From an uncultured Trichormus sp. (GTDB lineage Bacteria; Cyanobacteriota; Cyanobacteriia; Cyanobacteriales; Nostocaceae): a stretch of DNA of 54,117 nucleotides. Of the stretch, positions 25,720 to 34,433 are shown piece by piece. The stretch covers positions 1 to 54,117 of the forward strand of contig CAKZGI010000292.1 in the NCBI GenBank assembly GCA_936914905.1. The letters are read 5' to 3'. The position numbers and the translations under genes were made by a program. A model generated the notes under the pieces. The model was not told where the DNA came from. It searched no databases and saw nothing but the letters and a program-made list of their open reading frames with translations. Position 1 is the stretch's first letter. Every line of letters begins with the position of its first letter.

Positions 25720-27549
25720 CTATATCACTTCATTTTGAATTTGATAATATTTCCAAAATATACCACGTTGTTCTAGTAGGCTTTGGTATGTTCCCTGTTC
25801 GACAATTGTTCCTTGTTCGATCACTACCACTTTGTCTGCTTTAGCAATTGTGGAAAATCGATGGGCAATGACAATTACTGTACGACCGACAGAGAACTTT
25901 TCTAACAACTCTTGAATTACCTGCTCTGTAATCGCATCTAAAGCACTGGTTGGTTCATCTAAAATCAAAATTTCTGGATTTCTTACCAAAGCACGAGCAA
26001 TCGCAATTCGTTGTTGTTGTCCTCCAGATAATTGAATCCCATCAGCACCGACAATTGTATCCAAACCTTGAGGTAATTTTGTGATAAATTCTAGAGCATT
26101 TGCCAGCCGTGCGGCTTCTACAATTTCTGCCTCAGTTGCTTTTGGTGTCCCATAGGCAATATTGTTGCGAATGGAGGTATTGAAAATAAATGTTTTTTGA
26201 CTAACTATCGCCATTTTACGACGTAGTGAATCAATTTCTAATTCTCGCAAGTTCAGTCCATCGATCAGAATTTTCCCATCTATTGGCTCGTAAAATCTGG
26301 CTATTAAATCTGCTAAGGTACTTTTACCACCACCAGATGCACCCACTAAAGCGACCATTTTGCCTTTTTCAATGGTCAAGGTGATATCTTTAAGTACAAG
26401 TCTATGGGGTTCATAACCAAAATTTAGAGCTATTATTTCTATTACCCGCTGTAATCCCCAAAATTTAAGATGACCATTTTGAAAGTAAGTTTTATCCTCT
26501 GTTTTTAGGATATCTTTGAGATTTTCTACTGCTCCAGCTTGGGTACTTAAAAAAGCCATCACTCCATTCAAATCTTGAGTCATTGGCACAAGACGAAACA
26601 GTATAAAGAAGAAGGTCAATAATGAAGAAACCTTCATTAATCCTGTCACTATAGCCACAATAATCATTGAGATCAGAATCATAGTAGATAGGCTTTCAGC
26701 CAGAGGTTTAACTAGGAGAGAAATCCAATAAACACTCTTCCAAGTCTGAACTATATTGCCACTGGCTCGATAATATCGCTGTTTTTCAAATTCTTGAGTA
26801 GAACAAGTATGAACTGTGCGGATACCTTCGATAAACTCTAGCGCCCTTGAAGTAAAATTATCATTAGCTTTGGTAATGTCAAAACTACGTTCTCTAATTT
26901 TTTTATTTAGTGTTGATAGTCCTAGTGCTAAAAGACTGAATAGTAAAACGGAAACTATGGAAAGTTGCCATGACAACACAAATAATGAAATTGAATAAAC
27001 AACTAGTGTTAAGCTTTTTGTGACTAAAAAAGCTATGCCTCCGAAAATTTGCCTGATTCTCTCCATTTCATTGGTAAGAGTATTAATCAATTCCCCAGAA
27101 TTTTTCTTACCAAAATAACTAAGACTTTGAGCTGCCAATTGCCCAAAAATCCTTCTACGTAGATTATCTATTAAATTTATTTCACTGAACTGGATGCAAA
27201 TCTGTCCTAGATAGTTCAAGGATGCACGCATACAGGTTGTAATTATGATTAACGCTGAAACGCGATATAATCGTTCATTTGCTGAAGCGTTAATTCCTAA
27301 AATAAAAATATCAAACCACTCAATTCCTGTTTTCAGAGGTTCAGCAGCAGGAGTAGTTAAGCTCTGCAGAAATACTAGTAGACAACCTAAGCCAAATCCC
27401 TCAAAACTAGCAGCACAAGCTGAGAGAACTATAGCTAAAGAGGCTATAAATCGAAAGTGTTGAAACTCTCGTAATATTAAATAATTATTCTGCCAAAAGT
27501 TCGTAGCTTGCAAAATTTTTAATGCTGATTTCGGTAATTTGAGATACAT
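25720..27549 (-). CDS. hepA: HepA, ABC exporter for heterocyst envelope polysaccharide
   Basis: This is a 609-residue half-transporter fusing six membrane helices (about residues 30-330) to an ATPase domain. Walker A GASGGGKST is at 403-411 and the Q-loop is in VSQKTFIFN. The signature LSGGQ is at 507-511, Walker B ILILDE ends at 532, and the H-loop is H563. Length and layout match HepA, which Anabaena needs to deposit the polysaccharide layer that limits O2 entry into heterocysts. It probably exports or flips polysaccharide or its lipid-linked precursor as a homodimer. Assignment rests on fold plus the surrounding island (hepC, Wzc-like, rfbF, GTs), not on a search. It lies 66 bp after the 331-residue GT gene. 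All ATPase motifs are intact. Confidence 0.88.
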   Translation of the reverse strand: MYLKLPKSALKILQATNFWQNNYLILREFQHFRFIASLAIVLSACAASFEGFGLGCLLVFLQSLTTPAAEPLKTGIEWFDIFILGINASANERLYRVSALIIITTCMRASLNYLGQICIQFSEINLIDNLRRRIFGQLAAQSLSYFGKKNSGELINTLTNEMERIRQIFGGIAFLVTKSLTLVVYSISLFVLSWQLSIVSVLLFSLLALGLSTLNKKIRERSFDITKANDNFTSRALEFIEGIRTVHTCSTQEFEKQRYYRASGNIVQTWKSVYWISLLVKPLAESLSTMILISMIIVAIVTGLMKVSSLLTFFFILFRLVPMTQDLNGVMAFLSTQAGAVENLKDILKTEDKTYFQNGHLKFWGLQRVIEIIALNFGYEPHRLVLKDITLTIEKGKMVALVGASGGGKSTLADLIARFYEPIDGKILIDGLNLRELEIDSLRRKMAIVSQKTFIFNTSIRNNIAYGTPKATEAEIVEAARLANALEFITKLPQGLDTIVGADGIQLSGGQQQRIAIARALVRNPEILILDEPTSALDAITEQVIQELLEKFSVGRTVIVIAHRFSTIAKADKVVVIEQGTIVEQGTYQSLLEQRGIFWKYYQIQNEVI

Positions 27550-27615
27550 AAAATTGGGAACGGTCTTTTTCAGAATTAAGCACCAAAACTATAGTCGAAA
27601 TATTAAGTAATCTAC

Positions 27616-28611
27616 TTACATGGGAGCGCGGCGAATAAAACGTCCAACAGCAGAGCCAACAAGAATTTCAACTTGTTGCCATAGTAATTTTGGCGTTGAA
27701 TATAATTGAATTGGTGTTTGGCTATACCGCCAATACAATTTATCAGTTATAGTTGGAGAACTACCTTGTAAAGCACTGATGATTATTTGCTTGCGCCAAG
27801 GTTTAATATTTGGTACAGTGGCGTGAGACATAATAGTACCACCAGGAACAAAATCCATTCCATCAGGTCCAACGGTACTTAAAGGATAATTGTTCAGCAT
27901 TAATGCTAAGTTTAGATAAGTCTGATCTCCATAAAGATAGGGATATTGATGGAAAGTTTTATCCCCATAAAGATGCTCTAAATTTGCATATCCTGATATC
28001 TCAGCTACCTCTTCTAATTTCTGCCAAAGGGTCAGGATGGATTTATATTTTTTAGGGACGCCAATGAAGCCACTGTTGTAGTGATAATCTAATTCACGTT
28101 CACAAACAAAACCGTTATCTTCTGCAAATTCTTTCCATACTAGACGTTTCGGATGATTAGCAGGAACAAGATACCAAGAATCGCCGCAGATCGCAATTCC
28201 TCGGCTCACCCAATTTTCGTAGAAGTTCCAACTACATTTATTGACTATATCAGGATCGAAATAAAATAATGCCTCAGTATCTGGGCAATAATTTTCCCAT
28301 AATTGACACATAAAATCAGGCTTGTAAAAACCTAAATGTTTACGAGTTTCTAGTTTGATAAACCGTACTGTACAACCTTCAGCTATAGGTAATTCTTGAT
28401 AACCATTTCCTGCTTGCAGAGACTTAGCCCAACGTGGCAAATTACCACGGTATCCTGCCCAAAATATACCTCGAAAACCGTGGTGATATAAGGAATTTAC
28501 TAATGCTCCTACACCATAGTGATAGTCTTTCTCAAATACTGTACAAATTGCTGTATCCATCACGTCTTTATATTTTAAATTACGTATATAATACCAAGGT
28601 TTAAATATCAA
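27616..28611 (-). CDS. GT-A-type glycosyltransferase-like protein between hepC and hepA
   Basis: This 331-residue soluble protein has features of retaining GT-A enzymes. TAICTVFEKDYHYGVGALVNSL is the start of the nucleotide-binding domain. EALFYFDPDIV carries a DxD motif. YNSGFIGVPKKY matches the N-x-G(F/V)-x-G acceptor loop, and YGDQTYLNLAL matches the DQ-LN block of GT8-like families. An internal methionine at residue 18 (MDTAICTV) is an alternative start. It lies 66 bp before hepA on the same strand, with a MITE between it and hepC. In Anabaena hepC and hepA are listed as neighbours (alr2834, alr2835), so this gene may be an insertion specific to this lineage, or may have escaped annotation there. 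Confidence 0.7.
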   Translation of the reverse strand: MIFKPWYYIRNLKYKDVMDTAICTVFEKDYHYGVGALVNSLYHHGFRGIFWAGYRGNLPRWAKSLQAGNGYQELPIAEGCTVRFIKLETRKHLGFYKPDFMCQLWENYCPDTEALFYFDPDIVNKCSWNFYENWVSRGIAICGDSWYLVPANHPKRLVWKEFAEDNGFVCERELDYHYNSGFIGVPKKYKSILTLWQKLEEVAEISGYANLEHLYGDKTFHQYPYLYGDQTYLNLALMLNNYPLSTVGPDGMDFVPGGTIMSHATVPNIKPWRKQIIISALQGSSPTITDKLYWRYSQTPIQLYSTPKLLWQQVEILVGSAVGRFIRRAPM

Positions 28612-28646
28612 AACAGGAAATAATTCTCATGGAAATCGAAAATATA

Positions 28647-28801
28647 CTAGTACCGCCGTGAATTCAAAATCCTTCTTTCAGAAGAGCTAAGCTGACAAAA
28701 TAGTGCTTCCACCAGGCTACACCAACAAAATTCAAAATTTATACGGCGTTGGATTTGCAGTGATTTGGAATGGTTGGTTTATTTACGCCGTACTGTACTA
28801 G
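28647..28801 (+). mobile_element. MITE family A, copy 1 (155 bp)
   Basis: The element starts ctagtaccgccgtgaattca and ends ggtttatttacgccgtactgtactag. The ends are imperfect inverted repeats (gtac..cg-cgt). The internal tagtgcttccaccaggc and tatacggcg are shared with copies at 30208-30362 and 39467-39591. It carries no ORF. The TA at each outer edge is compatible with a Tc1/IS630-like TA target. Confidence 0.8.
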
Positions 28802-28898
28802 GATGAAAAAATCAATGATTTTACTAGTTTCTTCAGTGATGAGTTTGTAGAAATATAACTGGGTTATATTGAGTTTCTATTTGCCATGAATTGATAAC

Positions 28899-29600
28899 TT
28901 ATGGTAATGGATATGATTGTTCTGCCTCTTTTTCTAAACTTAGTTTGACTGCATCTTCTAAACACCAATAATGATATCCGATTAAACTAATTTCACCACG
29001 GATGACATTTAATAATTTAGGTAATTCATCTAGGCCATATTTACGCATCCACAATCCTAATCGCGTGCTATGGTTTTTTCTAGTTGTGCAAAATTTGATA
29101 GCTCGAAATAGTTTACCTTTTTCACCGATGCGCCACTCATAAGCAAAGATTATATCTGATGATTGAAGGCGCATGATGACAATTAATCCCAGGATTAAAG
29201 GACTAATTAATACTAGTAAAGTTAATGCTACAATCCAGTTGATTAGCCGTTGTATTAATCTCAATACTTGGTTACTTAATTTGGGAAATTGATGTTTAAG
29301 ACGGATAGACAGGAATATAGGCTTATTAGCTTGGTGACAAGCATCTGCCCAGAAATGGAGTGCAGCACCACCTAGTTTGGGATCTATAGTTACTAAATTA
29401 ACTGGGGAATGTTTTAAACACTCCACTAATAACTGTTCGTTATCTAGTGAAGGTAAATAAGGTTGTTTCAAATCACTAGGAGGCTTTATCAGTAGCTGGC
29501 CTCTACGCCATTGAAGTGTGCAGTATTGGATATGATAATTTTCGCGAGACTGGGCTATAGTAGTTTGAGCTTGTAACTTAGGAACTATTGAAGTTGTCAT
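28899..29600 (-). CDS. hepC: HepC, initiating sugar-phosphate transferase (bacterial sugar transferase family)
   Basis: This protein has 233 residues. The N-terminal ~110 residues resemble an anti-sigma-antagonist/STAS-like or CoA-ligase-like fold only vaguely and are not assigned. A membrane helix follows at about 119-144, then a phosphoglycosyl transferase domain: AYEWRIGEKGKLFRAIKF, LGLWMRKYGLDELPKLLNVIRGEISLIG. The catalytic Asp-Glu pair is in DELPK (191-195). The usual GPRP nucleotide-binding motif after SLIG is missing; GYHYW (208-212) stands there. Family members transfer sugar-1-phosphate to undecaprenyl phosphate. Anabaena hepC (alr2834) is needed for the HEP layer. The gene is bracketed by two MITE copies and has about 860 bp of repeat-rich DNA upstream. 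Confidence 0.82.
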   Translation of the reverse strand: MTTSIVPKLQAQTTIAQSRENYHIQYCTLQWRRGQLLIKPPSDLKQPYLPSLDNEQLLVECLKHSPVNLVTIDPKLGGAALHFWADACHQANKPIFLSIRLKHQFPKLSNQVLRLIQRLINWIVALTLLVLISPLILGLIVIMRLQSSDIIFAYEWRIGEKGKLFRAIKFCTTRKNHSTRLGLWMRKYGLDELPKLLNVIRGEISLIGYHYWCLEDAVKLSLEKEAEQSYPLP

Positions 29601-29765
29601 AGGTCTTGAGATTTGTAGAGTATAAAATTACTGAAGCGGTAAATAAGAGTTTAGATTTGCAGATTTATGTAGGTGTTAGGTGTAAAGATGTACTGAAAGG
29701 AATAATAGGAGTTCAGCCAACGGCAACTAAGATAAATGGAGAGTTAGGAAAGTTGGTATTTCTTT

Positions 29766-29809
29766 TAGGGATATGTAGAGGTGAATGTAGGGATATGTAG
29801 AGGTGAATG
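29766..29809. repeat. 22 bp perfect tandem duplication upstream of hepC
   Basis: tagggatatgtagaggtgaatg at 29766-29787 is repeated without change at 29788-29809. It sits about 165-210 bp before the hepC start codon. The two units are about two helical turns apart, which would suit paired protein binding, but slippage is an equally good explanation. Confidence 0.9.
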
Positions 29810-30085
29810 ATCTCTTCAGACTACCACTACATCAATCTACTTTCAGCATCTATTACAAAACAGGTCTCATCCTAATTTTGAACGATTTAGTTTTGTCCTT
29901 AATCTCTAGAATATAGGAACGGACAGAAATAACTTATCCTACTACTAAACTCTTGATTAAATCTTTAAGTACTTAGGTTTTTCGGAAACTAATATGAAAA
30001 TCTGATGAACTCCGGTGTTTTCCTAATCAGGATTTCTCAGTTAATTGAAAAAAATGAAATTAGGTTGCTTGGAACATATCCTTAC

Positions 30086-30113
30086 GGGACACTTAGTCAA
30101 CACGAAGTGTCCC
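30086..30113. repeat. Palindromic hairpin, 9 bp stem
   Basis: gggacactt and aagtgtccc pair around a 10-base loop. Similar palindromes (acgggacactt...) are common in Nostocales intergenic DNA. Confidence 0.6.
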
Positions 30114-30207
30114 TTAGACATAACCCAAAATTTATAAAACCTACACAGGTCCTTATTTACAAGTATTTGTTAGGTTTCACTATCGTTCTACCCAACCTAC
30201 CAAAAAA

Positions 30208-30362
30208 TTAGTACCATCGTGAATTCAAAATACTTCTTTCAGAGGACTTACGCTAACAAAATAGTGCTTCCAGCAGGATGCACCAACAAAATTTAAAATG
30301 TATACGGCATGAGCTTTATAGAGATTTGAAGTGGTGGGTTTATTTACGCTGTACTGTACTAG
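30208..30362 (+). mobile_element. MITE family A, copy 2 (155 bp)
   Basis: It has the same length, orientation and ends as the copy at 28647. It begins ttagtaccatcgtgaattca and ends ggtttatttacgctgtactgtactag. It lies between hepC and the Wzc-like gene. Confidence 0.8.
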
Positions 30363-30420
30363 TTTTTCTGCTAACTGTTAACTTATTTCACCAGTTGCCT
30401 TTAACCAATAAGCATGGTCA

Positions 30421-30478
30421 GTAGAAATCATTGAGCTATTTTTCCACAAGTAGAAATCATTGAGCTATTTTTCCACAA
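30421..30478. repeat. 29 bp perfect tandem duplication over the stop codon of the Wzc-like gene
   Basis: The unit gtagaaatcattgagctatt... (30421-30449) is repeated at 30450-30478. The right copy contains the last codons and TAG of the Wzc-like gene; the left copy lies in the 3' region, so the gene end is duplicated without changing the protein. Confidence 0.92.
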
Positions 30479-32696
30479 CTTGTTGTAATATCAATTGTGG
30501 TTGTTTGGCATAGGGTACATAAGTGCTATCAGAGTTAGATACTCCATTGGCTACAACTCCGATGAGATTTAACTTGCTCAACATTGCTGTAGCTTGAGCT
30601 AAATTATTGCGTGTTACTTTACCAATGCTTGCTACCATAACTACACTCCGACAAGATGAGGCTGTGAGCATAGCATCTACCATACCTATAACTGAGGGAG
30701 CATCTATGAGAACTAAATCATAGTTTTCTTCAAATACAGCCATCAATTCCATCATGCGTGGAGAACTCAAAAGATGAGCAGGATCTACAGGTATGGGGCC
30801 AGCAGTTAAAATGTCGATATAAGATGAGCCTGAGTATTGAAGCCCAATCTGATTAGGAAGGGTAGCATCACTGGCTAATAGGGTGGATAAACCTTGTTCA
30901 TTAGGAAGGTTAAGTTGTTTGTGTAAGCTGGGGTCTCGGAGGTTGGCATCTATGAGCAGTACCTTTTTATGTAATCTGGCTGCACTCATAGCTAAACCTA
31001 ATGTCAAAGCTGATTTACCATCATCTGGTAATGCTGATGTCACCATCAATGATTTTAAATCAGTGACGCTATTGAGGAGTTCTATGTTTTTGTAAATGAG
31101 ATCCAGTGATTCCCAACGGGGTGGTGATTGTAAGACTTGAATTGTCCAAGGGGCAAGAACTTCCGGTTTACCAAATGGTAATTTGATGATTGATTCTTTA
31201 GGTTTTGCTGGTGGTAATTTCGGAGTTGTTCCCAATAATGGTAGGGTAATTTGTTTTTCTAATTCAGCAGTAGTATGTACAGAGTCATCAGATGTTTCTC
31301 TAATAAATGCGGCAATACCACCTAACATTAATCCTACTACGGCACCTAATAAGAGATTCTGCTGGAGATTGGGACCTAATTTTATGCCTAGTTGTGGTTC
31401 TTCTACCACTTCCCAATTAAATCCACCTTTGGACAGTTCCTGCCGCAACTGCTGTTCTGCTCTCAACAATTGCTCCATTCTTTCTCGACTAAATTGTAAT
31501 TGGGGAAGGATGCGGTTGTAATAAGCTAAGAGAGAGGGAAAACGTTTGAGTTCCGATCGCAGTTCATTCTCTTTTACTGCTAAAGTTTGATCACGCGCAC
31601 TTAATGCAACTATGTTAGTCTGATTTTCTACTAATTCCCCAGTCAAATTTAGGTCGATTTCCCCAAGTTGTCCTTGTTCGAGAAGATTTTCTCCAGAACT
31701 GAACACACTAGTGGACTGTCTACCTAAAGTTCTACTGACTTCTTTTTGCAAAAGTTCTTTTTGACTGTGGAGTTGTTCAGTCAGCTTCTGTACGTTGGGA
31801 GTATCATCCGTAAAACGTAAGCGTTCCTGTGCTAAAGCTAGTTCTGTTTTCTGAATTTCATTTAGTAAGCCCTGATACCGTATAGACTGACTCAAACGAG
31901 AAGAAACCAATGCATTTTGAGGAGAACGATTAAGTTGTTGCTGCAAAGACTTCTGCTTTGCTAAGGCTTCTTGATATTGAGAACGAGTTGTTTGTCTTTC
32001 TCTCTGAATAGTAGTTAAAGATTCTTCAATCGCTTTGGCTTGTAATTCTGGATCAATTAAATTTTGGTTTCTGCGAAATCGTTGGAGATTGGTTTCAGAA
32101 GCATTCACTTCGTCACTAGCTTTTCGCAACTGCTCTCGAATAACTTGCAGACCTTTTTGTAACCGTAAATCCTGTTGTTGTCTGTTATAATCTACATAGA
32201 CTTGTCGAATAGCAGTTAAAACTTTTTGTGTTTTTTCTGGATTGCCATCGGTATAGTCCACTTGGAAAATTTTGGTGACAACATTATCCTCTTTAGTCCT
32301 GATTTGGGTTAAGACTAAGGATTTCTTCACTTCCTCTACAGTAATGCTTGGATATTCTAACTTGAGTTTATTAACTGCTTTTTGAATCAGTCCAGAACTT
32401 TGCATCAAATTAAGCTGTGTTGCCGTGTCTATCACAACGTTAGTGTCTGTAAACTGATTTTCTGCTGTATCTGCTCCTTCTTTTTTGCCTTGATAGTTAG
32501 GTTCTACCAACAGTTGCATTGTACTTTTAAAACTTGGCCTTGTCTTTAAAGTAATCATACCAGCAAGAGCAGTAGAGCTAAAAAAAACTAATAAAAACCA
32601 GGGGAATCTTCTGACAAATATAGTAAACATTTGTCCATAGTCTAGTTCTGTATCAGCTACTGAATTTATATGGGGATTTAGACTAGTTTGAACCAC
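30465..32696 (-). CDS. Wzc-like polysaccharide co-polymerase with BY-kinase domain
   Basis: This is a 743-residue inner-membrane protein. The N-terminal Wzz domain has a first helix at about 33-52, followed by a long Gln/Arg-rich coiled-coil region (about 150-350). The second helix (NLLLGAVVGLMLGGIAAFI) is at about 450-470. The C-terminal ATPase/tyrosine-kinase domain has Walker A SALPDDGKSALT (from 554), Walker A' VLLIDANLRDP (from about 579) and Walker B VLIDAP (about 662). The C-terminal tail is short, with only two tyrosines (Y726, Y729) in place of the usual cluster. Such proteins control chain length and export. Position between hepC and a GT4 matches alr2833 of the Anabaena HEP island. 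Confidence 0.87.
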   Translation of the reverse strand: MVQTSLNPHINSVADTELDYGQMFTIFVRRFPWFLLVFFSSTALAGMITLKTRPSFKSTMQLLVEPNYQGKKEGADTAENQFTDTNVVIDTATQLNLMQSSGLIQKAVNKLKLEYPSITVEEVKKSLVLTQIRTKEDNVVTKIFQVDYTDGNPEKTQKVLTAIRQVYVDYNRQQQDLRLQKGLQVIREQLRKASDEVNASETNLQRFRRNQNLIDPELQAKAIEESLTTIQRERQTTRSQYQEALAKQKSLQQQLNRSPQNALVSSRLSQSIRYQGLLNEIQKTELALAQERLRFTDDTPNVQKLTEQLHSQKELLQKEVSRTLGRQSTSVFSSGENLLEQGQLGEIDLNLTGELVENQTNIVALSARDQTLAVKENELRSELKRFPSLLAYYNRILPQLQFSRERMEQLLRAEQQLRQELSKGGFNWEVVEEPQLGIKLGPNLQQNLLLGAVVGLMLGGIAAFIRETSDDSVHTTAELEKQITLPLLGTTPKLPPAKPKESIIKLPFGKPEVLAPWTIQVLQSPPRWESLDLIYKNIELLNSVTDLKSLMVTSALPDDGKSALTLGLAMSAARLHKKVLLIDANLRDPSLHKQLNLPNEQGLSTLLASDATLPNQIGLQYSGSSYIDILTAGPIPVDPAHLLSSPRMMELMAVFEENYDLVLIDAPSVIGMVDAMLTASSCRSVVMVASIGKVTRNNLAQATAMLSKLNLIGVVANGVSNSDSTYVPYAKQPQLILQQVVEK

Positions 32697-32890
32697 TTTA
32701 ATTATCCTTATCCTTGTTGTGCAAGACGCTATATATAGCTTGTCAATACTTTTCTATTAAGGAAAAAATTTGAAGGAGTAAGAGAAAAATAAAAAACCTT
32801 TAATATTTCACTAAAAGAACTGATAAAATTCAGGGTCTTAAAGGAGTAATATTGGAAGGCTAGTTTTTTTCAGGGGTTCTTGATGACAAG

Positions 32891-33991
32891 TTAAATGAAT
32901 GAGCAACGTACACCAGAAACCTGAACAAGAATTTGCTCAACTTTACTGAAAAATGCTTGTTCAGAAAAATTATTTACGGCATGATTACGAATATTCTCGT
33001 AGTTCCAAGATATTCCTCTAGCCTGTAATAATGCCCTTTGTAGAGAATCGGGTGTTTGTCTTTTAAAAAGAACTCCTGTTTTACCAGGTATCTGAGTATC
33101 TAATACCCCACCAGCACCATAGGCTATTACTGGAGTTCCACTAGCATTAGCTTCTACTGGAACTAATCCATAGTCTTCTAAGGCTGCAACAATAATGGAC
33201 TTGGCTCTAGAAAATAAGTCTTTGCGTTGTCCATCACTAACGTGACCTAAGAATTGGATATTACCTAATGCCTTGGATTTTAACCGTTCTAGTTCGGGTC
33301 CCTCACCTGATATTAATAAATGCCACCCTAACCAGTTAAAAGCCTCAACTATTATATCAAGACGTTTATAACTTATCATCCGGGCAGATGCCAAGTAGTA
33401 TTCATCTTTTGTATCTGAAAAAACAAAATTGCTGGTATCAATTGGATAGTTAATCACAATTGCTTGTTTACGATAAATTTGTTGAATACGATGGCCAACA
33501 ACACTAGAGTTAGCAATGTAGAGGTCTGGTTCTTGAGAATATTCCAGGTCTACATTTCTCATCATTTGAAAGACTTTTTCAATTAAGGGAGCAAAATGGC
33601 GATAATCTCCATACTCCCGTAAATAAGTCTCTGTATCCCATAAAAACCGGGTAACATTATGGCAGAAACAAATATGGCGTGCTTGTGTTTTTTTTCTGAC
33701 TGCTTTAGCAAAACTAGTGCTACTGCTGATAATTAAATCATAGTCTTGGAGATTTAAAGTCCGAAAGGCAGGAAAGTAGAGAGGAGCCATCAGGCGGAAA
33801 TACTTTGCTGCACCGGGAATCTTCTGCAAAAAAGTTGTGTTAACCATACGCTCACCGAAATCAATACTTTTTTGCTGATCATATAAAGATGTGAAAATAT
33901 CAGCTTCGGGGTAGCGTTTACAAAGCAATTCAAACACACGCTCTGCCCCACCGCGCTGGGTTAAGTAATCATGGACGAGAGCAATTTTCAT
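32891..33991 (-). CDS. Family 4 glycosyltransferase (WbaZ-like)
   Basis: The start is set at ATG 33991 (MKIALVHDYLTQRGGAERVFE); a start seven codons upstream is open. The enzyme has 366 residues and is a GT-B fold. GGAE is the acceptor loop. FSDTKDEYYLASARMISYKRLDIIVEAF begins the donor domain, and EDYGLVPVEANASGTPVIAYGAGG holds the E-x7-E motif. The mid-region HNVTRFLWDTE..YLREYG resembles WbaZ-type mannosyl or galactosyl transferases. It lies upstream of the Wzc-like gene with a 200 bp gap and corresponds in position to a glycosyltransferase of the Anabaena island. Confidence 0.88.
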   Translation of the reverse strand: MKIALVHDYLTQRGGAERVFELLCKRYPEADIFTSLYDQQKSIDFGERMVNTTFLQKIPGAAKYFRLMAPLYFPAFRTLNLQDYDLIISSSTSFAKAVRKKTQARHICFCHNVTRFLWDTETYLREYGDYRHFAPLIEKVFQMMRNVDLEYSQEPDLYIANSSVVGHRIQQIYRKQAIVINYPIDTSNFVFSDTKDEYYLASARMISYKRLDIIVEAFNWLGWHLLISGEGPELERLKSKALGNIQFLGHVSDGQRKDLFSRAKSIIVAALEDYGLVPVEANASGTPVIAYGAGGVLDTQIPGKTGVLFKRQTPDSLQRALLQARGISWNYENIRNHAVNNFSEQAFFSKVEQILVQVSGVRCSFI

Positions 33992-34259
33992 GGATGATGC
34001 CTTATATTGCAATGTTGATTAAATTCTGGGTTGACTAGCAAGTATGTACAGATATGTTTATACCAGTCTACCTTCTGCACTAAACCCATCCTGAGGTGGT
34101 TGTATATATTTTAAATTTGGGACAGTGCCCTTGCAACATGTAAAGATATAGGATATTTCACTATGTGAAACTTGAATTTAGTCAAGTAAATTACCAATGC
34201 TAATAATTTACTTAAATATACATAAACCCTAGGTTAATACTATTAACTAAAAATTTTTG

Positions 34260-34393
34260 CTACCTGTTAATAAACATCAACGGTTGAATAGGAATATCAG
34301 GAAATATTTTAAGTATTTGCTCAAAATAAGCAAAATTACGCTTCGGATCGAGTGGAGGGGAAAAGGTGAAGAAAAAACCTTTCCCCAAATCAA
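34260..34393 (-). other. Open minus-strand stretch of 44 codons, possible gene tail
   Basis: Between the SAF-domain gene and the next GT4 the minus strand reads FFFTFSPPLDPKRNFAY then FEQILKIFPDIPIQPLMFINR and a stop at 34260. There is no start codon, and a stop precedes it. The composition is protein-like. It may be the end of a lost gene of the cluster; I cannot name a family. The rest of 34013-34433 is non-coding. Confidence 0.3.
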
Positions 34394-34433
34394 TTTACTA
34401 ATTCCAGGTTATGAACCTATTGCGGTATAAAAA

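Larger units (their letters stand above)
29601..30464. other. Repeat-rich region upstream of hepC
   Basis: This 864 bp region has no credible gene. It holds a 22 bp tandem duplication, a 9 bp-stem hairpin, a MITE copy and part of a 29 bp duplication. The hepC promoter must lie here unless transcription enters through the MITE from the Wzc-like gene. Confidence 0.55.

Noticed and set aside
29606-30211. Two plus-strand ORFs of 64 and 68 codons upstream of hepC
   Set aside because: They run through the 22 bp tandem repeat and the hairpin/MITE; composition is not gene-like.
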